DNA of 64,000 nt. Source: Zopfochytrium polystomum. Taxonomy: Eukaryota; Chytridiomycota; Chytridiomycetes; Chytridiales; Chytridiaceae. The translations under genes and the position numbers were made by a program. Positions within the stretch are counted from its first letter, which is position 1; every line of letters begins with the position of its first letter. The notes beneath the pieces were generated by a model. The model was not told where the DNA came from, did no database searches, and worked only from the letters and a program-made list of their open reading frames with translations. Location: contig JAIVFJ010000129.1 of the NCBI GenBank assembly GCA_025765615.1, positions 124,001 through 188,000 on the forward strand. Direction: 5' to 3'. Below are positions 1 to 9,605 of this stretch, one piece after another.

Positions 1-185
1 GAGGGGTATTAAAAAAAATGAGGCCCGCATGAACCAAACGAAAAATGCCGCCATTTGCAACAGAAGCTCGAAATACATAGAACAGAGTCTGTTTGACGAT
101 CGAGAACCCGGACAAGAAAAACACAAATCAAAAAAGTAAATAGTTCGTGTCCTGTAAGAGCATAGACGATTTCCGGTAACAATCT

Positions 186-1660
186 CTACCACACAGAAAG
201 CAAAGTAAGAGACACCAGAAAACCGAGACAAAGAGCCATTCCTGAGGCCAAGAGGATCAGCACAGACTTGCCCAAGGCCACAGCGGCCGACTTCGACGAC
301 GAACTTGCCGTCGCCGCCGTCGTCGCCGCCGTCGGTGTTACCCCGGAGCTAGCCGCCGACGTACTGCTCGGCGCGGCTTTAAACAAGCTGGGATCGATCG
401 GAAACTGAACGGTCTTCAGAAACTTGACGAACGGGTCCGAGTCGCTCATGTACCTCTCCGCGTCCGTGTCAACGCCAGCGTTGCACATCGCGACCGTCGC
501 AAACTTGTACTGGTTGCCGACCACGAGCCCCATCACCTGCTGCGCGACCTCAAACTCCTCGTTCGTCAGTTCGTGCTCGAGCGAAATGTAACCTCCCGTG
601 TTCGGCAGGAACGTAAGCTGGGTCGCCACGTTGCCGTACTTGATCGTGTTGTTGATGAGCTTGACGGCGTCCGCGATCTTCCACGTGCCCGTATCGCCGG
701 CGGGGATGGCCGTGTCGTTGGTGAGGACGTTCCAGATGACTTGCTTGAAGCCGAAGGCGGCGAGGATCGCGCGGAGGCGGTTGTCCGTGTCGCCGTAGGG
801 GGGGTCGCATGTAGCGAGGGACTTTGCCGATGACTTGATAGACGGCGAGGGCGTTCCAGACGAATTCGGCGATAATTTGTTCGGTGGTTTCGTTCGTCAG
901 GCGGCGGTGGGTCCTAAAAGAATTCAGGTTAAGGAATGGTAAACTGTGGAAATGAGGATGTCTGACCAGGTGTGGAGGCCGATTTGGTGACCCGCGTTGT
1001 ACGTTGCCATTAGGTTGCTCGCCCACTGGGGCTTATTGACAACGTTTGCTCCGATGGTGAAGAAGGTGCCCGTCACATTGTGATCAGAGAGGAGTTTGAG
1101 ATACTCCTGGGTCAAGTCACCAGGTCCGTCGTTATATCTGCACCCAGGGATTTGCAGGGAGTGCGGGCGCTTTATTAGAAGACTGTTTGCTGTTGAGCGA
1201 TAGACCGGAAATACCGAACTCACGAGATTGCCCAAGTGTTCGATGGGCAGTTTGTTATGTCCGTTTTGGGGTTGTAGCCAGACCATCCGGGTGCCCCGAG
1301 CTCTCCGTTCACCGGAATGTCTGGGATCGGACTTGGCGCCAACGCCACGATCGCGTTGGTCCAGGAATCGGCGACGGGCGGGATCGGCACCTTGAAAAGG
1401 TCGCCGGCCAAGCTGCCGGTGATGGGAACCGGCTTCCCGGAGGGAAACCCGAGGGCCGTCCAGTCTGGGGGGCTGGAGAGGGGAAAGGTATCGTTCGAGG
1501 ACGAGCAGTATGTCAGTGCGATCTAACAATGTGGCAGTTTGCTTCCTCGCCCAAACCAAACCCACACGAAGTCGGCCCTGGAGGGCTGAGGCTGAGCCAA
1601 CGCTGCAAGGGCCAGCACGGCGGCCACCGGGAAGCGAAGAAGGGCAGGTGATGGATGCAT
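186..1660 (-). CDS. chitin deacetylase-like NodB-domain protein, copy A (frame-disrupted, catalytic Asp replaced)
   Basis: Secreted carbohydrate esterase family 4 (NodB) protein, expected to deacetylate chitin at the cell surface. Proposed exons are 1566-1660, 1224-1472, 967-1137 and 186-913, with GT-AG junctions in matching phase to copy B at 2259-3645. Exon 1 encodes a signal peptide beginning MHPSPALLRF. Motif 1 reads SYNDGP where active enzymes have [TS][FY]DDGP, so the catalytic-base Asp is Asn. Motif 2 HTWTH (metal-binding His residues) spans the exon 3/4 junction. RPPYGD-type motif 3 is broken because a G7 run at 798-804 has one G more than copy B. The C-terminus is Ser/Ala/Thr-rich and ends in a hydrophobic segment of GPI-signal type. 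The single-base shift may be an assembly error; the Asn substitution would still predict a weak or inactive enzyme. Confidence 0.8.
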
Positions 1661-2258
1661 ATGCTCTCCGGGGACGGTACCGTCGGGGGGACGCGAACGT
1701 TCCAAACGTTCCGGGGGTGTTAGTTATTTATTTATTTACATGTTCATGTACTGTCTGCGGGAGCCTGGAGCTGATGCTGGTAAGACGACGAAGAGCCGAA
1801 GTCTCTGTCTCTGTCCCACTCTCATGCTCTCTCTCTCTACGGGGATTCGAAGGGCTGTGGCTGGTTTTGCCTTGTTTGTTTCTTTAATTTGGCCCTGTCC
1901 CTGTCTCGGCGCCAGACACCGCTCGCTATCCAAAACAGGCAAAAAGGGGCCACCCCGCAGCCAACTGGATCGGGCAGACCGTTCCGGAGTCCCGCCGACA
2001 GCCGACAGCGGCAAATCATCGTCCCACACAACACGCCTCGCCTTTCTTCACTGACGATCGATCAGCTTGCGAAAAAAACTTCTGCCGATTATTGATATAT
2101 TCAACAAGACTTTGCGATGCGAAAACCAGAAACATGTTTTCAGCGACCGTCACAATGAATGGACTGCACATAGAATTTTAATACATTCAAGTCTTCTGCA
2201 ACATGGCTAAACAAAACAACAAGCATAATGCTCTTACTACTAAAAGTGCTACAACAAT
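1661..2258. other. intergenic spacer between the two deacetylase copies
   Basis: About 600 bases without a supportable gene. It holds the 5' flank of copy A and the 3' flank of copy B. The open frames here have no recognisable protein character. Confidence 0.6.
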
Positions 2259-3645
2259 TCAAACAAACGCAACAAAACAGGCGACGCCAGCAGCGAGAAT
2301 GGCCGCAACCAGCCCCGCAAACCTTCCACGCGCGAGCCCCGCTGCATTCGTCCCCGCCGTCCCGCTCGATCCTCCGCTCCGATCCACCGGAATCTTGACG
2401 CCGTTCAAAAACTTGAGGAACGGGTCCGCGTCGGTCATGTACCGATCCGCGTCCGTGTCGGACCTGGCGTCGCACATCGCGACAGTCGCAAACTTGTACT
2501 TGTTCCCCGCCACGAGCGCGATCACCTTCTGCGCGACGGTAAACTCCTCGGTTGTCAGCTCGTGCTCAAGCGAAATGTACCCGCCCGTGTGAGGCAGGTA
2601 CCCCAGCCCGGTCGCGTCGGGGCCGAGCTTGACCGTGTTGTTGATGAGCTTGACAGCGTCCGCGACCTTCCACGTGCCCGTGTCGCCGGCGGGGATGGCC
2701 GTGTCGTTGGTGAGGACGTTCCAGATGACTTGCCTGAAGCCAAAGGCGGCGAGGATCGCGCGGACACGGTCGTCCGTGTCGCCGTAAGGAGGTCGCATGT
2801 AGCGAGGGACTTTGCCGATGACTTGTTTGACGGCGAGGGCGTTCCAGACGAGCTCGGCGATGATTTGCTCGGTGGTTTCGTTGGTGAGGCGACGGTGGGT
2901 CCTGCGAATAGTCCAAGCAGTTTCAATTGCCTTAGCTCGAAACAATACCAACTGACCAGGTGTGAAGAGCAATCTGGTGCCCAGCGTTGTACGCCAACTG
3001 CAGGTTGTTTGCCCACTGCGCCTTGTTCACAACGTTTGCTCCGATTGTGAAGAATGTGCCAGTTGCTTTATTGTCAGCGAGTAGCTTGAGGTACTGCTGC
3101 GTCAAGTCGCCGGGTCCGTCGTCGTACCTAAAACAACAGTAAAACAGCCATTAACGTTAACTCTTTTTGGCCAAAATGGCAACTTTCAAGGCTTTGAAAG
3201 AAAAAAAACTTCCCACATACGTTATAGCCCAGGTATTTTCAGGGCAGTTGGTGATGTCCGTCGACGGATTATAAGCCCACCCCGGCGCGCCCAGCTCTCC
3301 ATTCACAGAAAGGTTCGGGATCGGGTTCGGAGCCATGGCCACAACTGCTTTCGTCCACGCATTGACCACGGGAGGTATGGGAACTTTCTGCGTTTCGCCG
3401 GCCAGGCTGCCAGAGATGGGAACTGGGTTACCGGAGGGGAATCCCAGGGCTCAGTCGGGAGCGCTGTAGTGTTCGTATTGTTTGTTTTGCGTAGTTGGAT
3501 CAGACAAGAAGTATTAGTGCGGAGAAGGAGTGGCTCATGCTTACACAAAGTCTGCGCTCGCTCGGGAACTAGAAGAGAGGATGATCCCGGCGGTGACCGC
3601 GACGGCTGCTGCTGTTCCCATTAGGCGACGGGATGGCCCGTGCAT
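2259..3645 (-). CDS. chitin deacetylase-like NodB-domain protein, copy B (in-frame TGA)
   Basis: Paralogue of the gene at 186-1660 with the same four-exon structure: 3545-3645, 3221-3463, 2957-3127 and 2259-2901, with donors GTAAGC, GTATGT and GTCAGT. Exon 1 (MHGPSRRLMG...) encodes a signal peptide. Motif 1 is TYDDGP with both acidic residues, motif 2 is HTWTH, motif 3 is RPPYGD, and the C-terminal domain is colinear with copy A. The C-terminus ends in a hydrophobic GPI-type segment (LAGLVAAILAAG...). Catalytic residues are complete, but codon 3451-3453 reads TGA where copy A has Trp-Thr. The gene is therefore truncated, mis-sequenced, or uses another acceptor. Function is firm from the family; expression is uncertain. 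Confidence 0.8.
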
Positions 3646-4360
3646 GCTCTCGGTTATTTTCATCTTCTACCACTTCTACTTCTCCTCTTTTCTCTTCCGT
3701 CTTCGGAATTGAGGTAAGCGTGGTGGTGACGGTGCTTTTTAGCGGATCAGTTTTATTTTATTTTAATTTTTTTTTTGTGGCTTGTGAGCACATCAGCACT
3801 TGGAGTCCCTCAAAAATTTGGATACCACCGACGCAAACCCGCACAGGCCCGTGTGCGCTGGCGGAGCGCCATCCCTTTCCTCCACTGGATCAGGGAATCA
3901 AATGTTTGAGAGGGAAAAGGAGGGAGGGGGCCGTGCGCGACAGGCCCTGCTGGCCGGCTCGAATGCATCACGGTCCCTACTTCGGAAACGCGCATTGTTG
4001 GTGTAGAAAGCGCAAAAAAAATGTTTTTGTTTTGTGGCGCTGCGTGGCTGTGGCGCGAAGAGATTCGAGTGCTCCATTCCGAACGAGTTTTTTCTGTCGT
4101 GCGCAGCCTTCACCGCGGACCTGGGTGCTACCCCCGGGCAGCCGCGGATTTGCTTTTTTTGTTCTTTTCTTCTTCGACAAACCGCAGTATTGAGCGGACT
4201 GAAGGTTCCGTCAACGCATGCTGTTTGACCACTGCATGATAAAAATCTCGGCACAGCCCCGACAGCTGCAATATCCCCGTCAATGCTGCACCTTTCGTGA
4301 GGAAAAACAGGTGGAACAATAATGTTTTGTATTGTCGAAAAGAAATGGATGACATCATGG
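3646..4360. other. spacer, nothing recognised
   Basis: About 700 bases downstream of the AIF/DCE relic and upstream of the deacetylase pair. It is AT-richer than the neighbouring genes, with T-runs. No domain-bearing frame was seen on either strand. Confidence 0.5.
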
Positions 4361-4453
4361 TCAAAAAGAAAGCACAAATTCCAACCCTCTCCCAACAACC
4401 ACCCCACCGATTTCCATCTCCGGCGTCGGGGACCCTACAAAGCACACAGTGGA
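4361..4453 (-). pseudogene. relic of a DCE-family C-terminal tail
   Basis: The translated tail reads VGSPTPEMEIGGVVVGRG, close to the last residues of the intact DCE protein at 6346-7983 (EGSPTPEVEIGEMEVERGF). DNA identity is visible over about 75 bases, including the GTCATGATCAAAAA-type 3' flank shared with 6212-6230. No zinc module or eh1-like motif is attached; upstream the frame runs straight into an AIF-like oxidoreductase fragment. It is best read as the 3' end of a lost DCE copy. Confidence 0.6.
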
Positions 4454-5395
4454 CGAATTCGCCGCGCGGCCCTTGACCAGCGACGCAATGTTGCCCGCCA
4501 CCACCGGCGCCTGCCATTCAATGACGTACGCGTCCTTCATCTCGTCCAGCGTGCTCACGTCTCCAAGCGCAAACACCCGCTCGTGCCCACGTACCCGCGC
4601 TCGTTGACCACCCATTCCCTAACCCAGCAGCCACCGCTTCGCTGTGCGGGCGCAAGGCCCAGTCGTGAGGAACACCACGTCCGCCGAGAACGACCCACCG
4701 GATGTTGTTGTCCGCGTCGTCGGTGAGAGAGAGAGTACCCTACCGTCCAGGCCTCTGCTGGCACGCCGCCAGCGACGCGCTGCCCAGCGTGCACGCGCAC
4801 CTTCGAGGCCCGCGCGATCCGCGCCGCGGTTGCAGGACGAGAGGACCGTCGAGCCGGACTTCAGAAGGTCGAAGGTGAGGTGTGGGAAGTCCGTCGCGAG
4901 ATCCCCGACGAGCTCGATGGCAACGGCTGTAATGTGTTTGTGTGGGGTGGACAGGGAGCGGGAAAGGTGTGCGTGTGTGTGAGTAAAGTAACTCGCAACG
5001 AGCCATCAAGAATCCACATACATGAGGGAAAAAAAACATAAAATAAAAGGTCACAACTTACCCCCCCCCCGCCCCCCCCCCCCCGACAATCGCCACAGTC
5101 TTCGCCCTCTCTAACGCCTCCCTCACCGCCCTCGCCTCCTCAATCCACTCCTCCCTCGTTTGCCCTCGCCTGCCCTGGCGACGGCGCCGCCGACCACGCC
5201 GCGACCACGACATAGTCGAACTCCACCACGCGGCCGTCATCAAGCTCGACCTCGCGCTCACGCATCGCGGTCACACGCGCGTGGACGAGTGTGGAAGACC
5301 GTCGTAGTGGACCCAGATGGATTCGGCGGCGCGCGCGTTCACGACGCTGCGGACCGTCGCGATGGCGTTGGGGAGGGCGCAATTGACCTCGGACC
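4454..5395 (-). pseudogene. AIF/FSP1-type FAD-dependent oxidoreductase relic
   Basis: Blocks typical of apoptosis-inducing-factor-like NAD(P)H oxidoreductases appear in order on the minus strand but in different frames. At about 5395-5210 is a LDDGRVVEFDYVVVA block. At about 5160-5070 an EEARAVREALERAKTVAIVGGGG stretch carries the second dinucleotide-binding glycine motif. At about 4930-4800 is GDLATDFPHLTFDLLKSG. At 4600-4455 is the FAD-contacting ERVFALGDVS block with the following helix. The N-terminal first Rossmann motif is missing, and several frame changes and a C-run at 5061-5083 interrupt it. The gene is 5'-truncated and non-functional, or badly sequenced. Confidence 0.6.
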
Positions 5396-6345
5396 GAGAC
5401 GCCTACCCCTCCTCATCGCAGACCCCATCGAAATCGAAAATTCGAAGCATCGTGGTTGACGCACGGAGGCGTGGTCCATTGCGTCGAGGACGAAGCTCTC
5501 GCACCAGAATCTGTTGGAATCTGGCGAGAGCAGAATTTTGAGCCTGTGTGTTTCCTCTTTGGGAAATGGCCCAAGCATCCTCAAATTTATGGCGGTGTCT
5601 CTCCTCCTGGAGTGGTGAGAGGTAACTTCCGCGTCCTGAAGCTCCAACCTTTCGACGAGATGTGCGGACACATTCTCATGGCAGCCGCCTCCAGCGAGTC
5701 CCCGGCGCTTCTTAAACTCGTGAACGCAGAAATGTCTGGACCATGCGCTGCGAACGTGCTCGACGGCGGTGCTGCCTACTCTATCGCTCGCGACGCTTCC
5801 CGCTAGGTGTCGGACACTGCCTCCTCTGCGTTTCAAGAACGCGCGCAAGAGATTTTGGATTCATTTTTCAAAAGCATGCGAGAAGGGATTGTGTATTGTT
5901 CACAACGAAACACAGGCGTAACGTTGTCTAAATAAAAAAAGAGGATATGGAGTGGGTTTAACTGGGCTTTGGACTGTTCTCCACCGATTGAGATCATGTG
6001 ACAATGCACGATTGCGCACTTCATCGCCCATTGCGCCGGGACTATCAGTTGGAAGCTTGTACAGGATTTCGGCTTGGGTTATGTGTTGTGAAAGTGAAAC
6101 CCGCACACACCACCAGCGAGCTAAAGCTGTGCTTGGGCAAGAAAAGTCGTGGGACAACTATGCGACATGTACGCGCGCTTGTTGATGCAGTATTTCACAG
6201 GAAAAGGTTGACGTCATGATCAAAAAATTTTTCTTCTTAACCAAATTTTTCATCAGGGGGATTCTCTAACAGGAAGGCAGGGAAAGGACACAATACTGCA
6301 TATTCCACCAGCAACATATGTATATTAAACCGATACTGCACCGAA
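5396..6345. repeat. spacer with a dispersed repeat segment (about 5500-5640)
   Basis: No gene was recognised. Bases about 5505-5640 resemble 26125-26230 and, more weakly, 23555-23640. Shared words include TGTTGGAAT, CAGAATTT, CCTGTGTG and CCTCAAATTT in the same order. The right end (about 6270-6345) is near-identical to 9535-9615 and forms the common 3' flank of the two subfamily I DCE genes. Confidence 0.5.
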
Positions 6346-7983
6346 TTAGAACCCTCTCTCTACCTCCATCTCCCCGATCTCAACCTCCGGCGTCGGCGAC
6401 CCTTCAAAGCGCATAGCGGACGCATCCTCCATCCCTTTCAAGTTGCCTTCGCCCACCATCCCCGAGCTCTCAGTAACTGGATCCGGCGGCGACCACCCGT
6501 CGACGCCGGACCTATGCGAAACAGACGGCGACGGGAGCAACGCGGTCGCCGCCGACGGCGCCGAGTCGACGGAGCTGATGGACGCCCCGGGAGCGTAGAC
6601 CGCAGCCGCCGCCGCAGACGCCGACGACCCCGCCTCGCTGTCGACGCCGTCCGCGATAAGCGCCGGTGTCGCCTCGCCACTGCTGCCGCCGCCGCCGCTG
6701 CCGAGCTTGGGCGACGCCGCCGGCGCGGAAGACGGCCGCGAACCCGTGAGCGATGATGACGATATCGGCGGTTGCGGCGTCCGCGAGGCCGCCGGCGCCA
6801 GCAAAAAGTCCACCGAGAACGCCGGGTTCCCTCCCCTCACCAGCACCCCCGCCGCCGCCGACCCCGACCTCCCCCTCGACCTCCCGGCCCTCCCCATCAA
6901 CGGCGGCATCACCGGCGGCGGCGGGGGTCTCGGCACGTAAGTCTTTGGCCCGCGTATCCTCCGTCTCGGCGGCGCCAACAACGCCGGCGTGGCGGCGACG
7001 ACGCCGGCGGCGCGGAGGTGGAGGAGCTCTTCTTTGCAGTACGGGCACAGGTCGCGGCGGCGGCGGTGGAGGCAGATGGAGCCGCCTCCTTGGCCGAGGT
7101 CGTAGCAGGCGAGGCATTGGGCGCGGCGTTTGCCGTGCGGGCATTTCGGGGGGCCGCGCGGGTGAGGGGGTGTGGTGGTGGTTGCTGTGGTTGTTATAGA
7201 TGGCGCGGTGGTGGTGGTTGAGGGGGTTGGGTGGGTTGGTGCGAATCCGGAGGGAGTGTCGGAACTGGTTGTGGTGGTTGTTGCAGTTGTGGGCGAGGGG
7301 TTGATTGGGTGGTTGATGGGATGGTTGATGGGGTGGTTGATGGGGTGGTTCATGGGGTGGAAGCGTGGTTGGTGGTCGACGGCGGTCGGGGTTGCAGCGG
7401 CAGCCGTTGGTGACCAGCGGGCGGACGTGCTGTGCGAGTGGAAAACAAACGTTTGCGACTGCCTTGCCCCCACACCCTTGTCTTGCGTGCCGACAGCTCC
7501 GTGCTGAAGTTGCGCAATTCGGAGTTCAGAGTGACTCACTATCGTCTCCAGCTCGTGGTGCGTGCGGTGATGGAGGCCGTTGTGCCCAGCAGCAGGTGCC
7601 GGTTCGTATGCAAAGTGTCCGCGGTTGTGCGTCTGCGCTGTAGCGTTGACATTGGAGGCTGTGGGGATGGCACCTGGCGGCGAGGAAGAAGGGAGAGCCG
7701 CCTTGCCCAGCGCGGCGTCGCGGAACTGGGCCGTGTAGGGGTGGAAGCGGGCGGCGGCGTTGTCATGTGAGAACCGCTGGAGTGCGTGGGTCGGGCGCGG
7801 TGGCGGCAGGGATAGCTGTTGGCGATGGGGTTGCTGGTTGCTGCAGCTCCTGTTGAGGTCCCGGTAATGCGTTGTGGCAGCGACGGGTTGGGGGTGATCG
7901 GCCTTTTGGCGGTGGTGTGGGGAATGGAAGCCAAGCGAAGGCAGGCCCCGCTCAGGCGGAAGGCCAAAGTGGTGCTGCTGCAT
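6346..7983 (-). CDS. DCE-family dual-CHCC zinc-module/eh1-like protein (subfamily I, copy 1)
   Basis: Intronless 545-residue frame starting MQQHHFGLPPERG, a start shared with the copy at 9606-11178. Residues 1-275 are His/Pro/Thr-rich and disordered, with a four-fold NHPI repeat. The zinc module lies at about residues 280-316 (first half CPHGKRRAQCLAC, second half CLHRRRRDLCPYC). A basic IRGPKTYVPRPPPPP block follows, then the eh1-like motif PAFSVDFLL and the acidic tail FEGSPTPEVEI. There is no signal peptide or membrane segment. Four Cys/His ligands in each half suggest zinc binding. The basic blocks and eh1-like motif suggest a nuclear, possibly repressive role. This is inference; I know no named homologue. 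Confidence 0.8.
   Translation of the reverse strand: MQQHHFGLPPERGLPSLGFHSPHHRQKADHPQPVAATTHYRDLNRSCSNQQPHRQQLSLPPPRPTHALQRFSHDNAAARFHPYTAQFRDAALGKAALPSSSPPGAIPTASNVNATAQTHNRGHFAYEPAPAAGHNGLHHRTHHELETIVSHSELRIAQLQHGAVGTQDKGVGARQSQTFVFHSHSTSARWSPTAAAATPTAVDHQPRFHPMNHPINHPINHPINHPINPSPTTATTTTTSSDTPSGFAPTHPTPSTTTTAPSITTTATTTTPPHPRGPPKCPHGKRRAQCLACYDLGQGGGSICLHRRRRDLCPYCKEELLHLRAAGVVAATPALLAPPRRRIRGPKTYVPRPPPPPVMPPLMGRAGRSRGRSGSAAAGVLVRGGNPAFSVDFLLAPAASRTPQPPISSSSLTGSRPSSAPAASPKLGSGGGGSSGEATPALIADGVDSEAGSSASAAAAAVYAPGASISSVDSAPSAATALLPSPSVSHRSGVDGWSPPDPVTESSGMVGEGNLKGMEDASAMRFEGSPTPEVEIGEMEVERGF
7304..7353 (-). repeat. tandem 12-base coding repeat (NHPI x4)
   Basis: Four near-perfect copies of a GGTTGATGGGRT-type unit encode Asn-His-Pro-Ile repeats in the disordered N-terminus of the DCE protein at 6346-7983. 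The repeat is absent from its paralogue at 9606-11178, so it is a recent expansion. Confidence 0.85.
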
Positions 7984-8461
7984 TTGCCTCTCGAGGGAGG
8001 GAGAGAGCGTCCAGTTGGGGAGTCAAGGGGGAAGCACGAACAGGGGAAGGAGGGGTGGGGCGGCTCTTGGCGGGAGTGAGGCGAGTGGGTCAGAGCCCGT
8101 TTTTTCTTTTGATTTTTTTTGATTGATGTGGGGAGAGAACGAGGAGGATGAGGAGGCAGGCAGCGGCCCATTGGGCGAACCGACAGGCAGGCCAGTGTCT
8201 TGCTTGACGGCGGTAAATATCATAGTTAAAACGCAATTGCGCCCACCCCCGGCCTCCACAGGCGGAGAGACTCGGGGGTCGCACAAGACGTCTGTCTGCC
8301 TGTCGCTTCCCCAGTCCGAGACCAATTCCCCTGCTTGCGCGGCTGCCTCTCATCTCATAGCAACTAGTTTCCGCAAAGCCGCCGGCCTCAGTCTCTGGCC
8401 CTTTGCGGAGCGGCAGGATTGACCTCCGCCTGCCTGCGGAGCCTGCCGTGTCTTGCTCACA

Positions 8462-8515
<54 letters not shown>

Positions 8516-8984
8516 GTCTCTGTCTCTGTCACTCTGTCTCACACTGTTCCCCTCTCTCACTCCAACCCTGTCCAGACGCAAACCCGTCCCATTTTCCACG
8601 CACCAAGTCGATAAACCAGAAACAAACAGGAGGTCAGCATGCCCACCCATTTCGCCCTTCAACTTCAATCCAGCTGGGCAGGCAGGCAAATGTACACGCG
8701 GCCTCGTTTATTTATCTCAAACAAACAACAACAACACCACGCGTGAAAAAGGGCGGGAAGGGAGGGAGGGAGGGAGGAAAAGGGGAAAAGTAGACAACAG
8801 GCGGACACGCCCCACCCTGCCTCGGGCGGAATCGAAGGGTGAGTGCACCAACCATCTCTCGTTCACCCAGTGCCAGAAAATTAAAGAGAAAAAAAAAATT
8901 TTCTTTTTTCAAAGACCCCCATTGGGTGTTCAGTGGGTTTGAGATGGGACCACAGTCAGAGCAAAAACGTGGAAAGCAACACCT
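7984..8984. other. 5' flank of subfamily I copy 1, duplicated at 11179-12640
   Basis: No gene. Blocks such as CCGCAAAGCCGCCGG (8372), the GGCAGGATTG-containing block (8412) and the GGCGGACAC...GTGCACCAACC block (8801-8850) recur in the same order near 11646, 11692 and 12490-12530. The duplicated unit therefore includes the upstream region. Confidence 0.7.
8462..8530. repeat. CTGT/GTCT tetranucleotide microsatellite
   Basis: Nearly uninterrupted TCTG repeats pass into CTCTGT repeats. They lie in the 5' flank of the minus-strand DCE gene at 6346-7983. Shorter CTGTC tracts occur in the 5' flanks of several other DCE copies. Confidence 0.95.
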
Positions 8985-9480
8985 TTTGAGAGTCTTCCTT
9001 GTCAAAACTCAAAGAAAGTTCCTGAAAGAATATTACATTCTGAACTCAATGGGAAAGCCGAACGTGCCGTACGTCCTATCATGGATATGACAAGATCCCT
9101 CTTACAACATGCTGGTTCACCTTGGACATGGTGGGGTTATGCAATGCGTCACGCCGTTGATATTATCAATACTCTCTCCGGCCTCAGTCGCGACCTTCTT
9201 TCTCCAGTTCAAACTCTATTAGGTTTCCTGCCATGCATCAGTCAGTTCCGCGTTTTTGGTTCTGGGTGCCTGTACCATGCAACATCTAAGGAACGAGGCA
9301 CCACCAACCACCAACCAATACAAGAAACTCGTTGAACGTTCAATTTACATGCGAAACGTTGGTCGTAGCATTGCTCGCTTGATAGATGTCAACACCGCGA
9401 GTTTCACCAATTGCCTCAATGATTTAGTCGTGGCAGAAGATAGTTTCCCCAAACTAAACACAAGCAATGCTGAAGACAGT
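8985..9480 (+). mobile_element. Ty1/Copia retrotransposon integrase fragment (decayed)
   Basis: A plus-strand frame from about 9045 reads NGKAERAVRPIMDMTRSLL, then a GSPWTWWGYAMRHAVDIINTLS block, and near 9230 CISQFRVFGSGCLYHATSKE. These are the C-terminal integrase-core/post-core signatures of Copia polyproteins (N-G-x-A-E-R, W-G-Y-A, I-N-x-x-x-S, F-R-V-F-G). The frame shifts near 9300 and decays by about 9480. No gag, reverse transcriptase or LTR was found. It sits exactly between the duplicated subfamily I DCE genes. Confidence 0.8.
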
Positions 9481-9605
9481 ATCACATATCATTCATCAGT
9501 ACATAGTCCACGGTCGTGCTCTTCTCTTCAGCCGAGAAAGGACACAATACTGCATATTCCATCAGCAACATATGTATATTAAACCGATACAGATAATGCA
9601 CCGAG

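Noticed and set aside
6772..7221. Long Arg/Gly/Pro-rich open frames opposite the DCE genes, recurring at many copies
   Set aside because: They are shadows of the GC-rich coding strand; their conservation follows the minus-strand module codons and they carry no independent motif.
8462..8530. CTGT repeat considered as a CRISPR-like or telomeric array
   Set aside because: Simple microsatellite with no spacers and not a telomere unit; the genome is eukaryotic.
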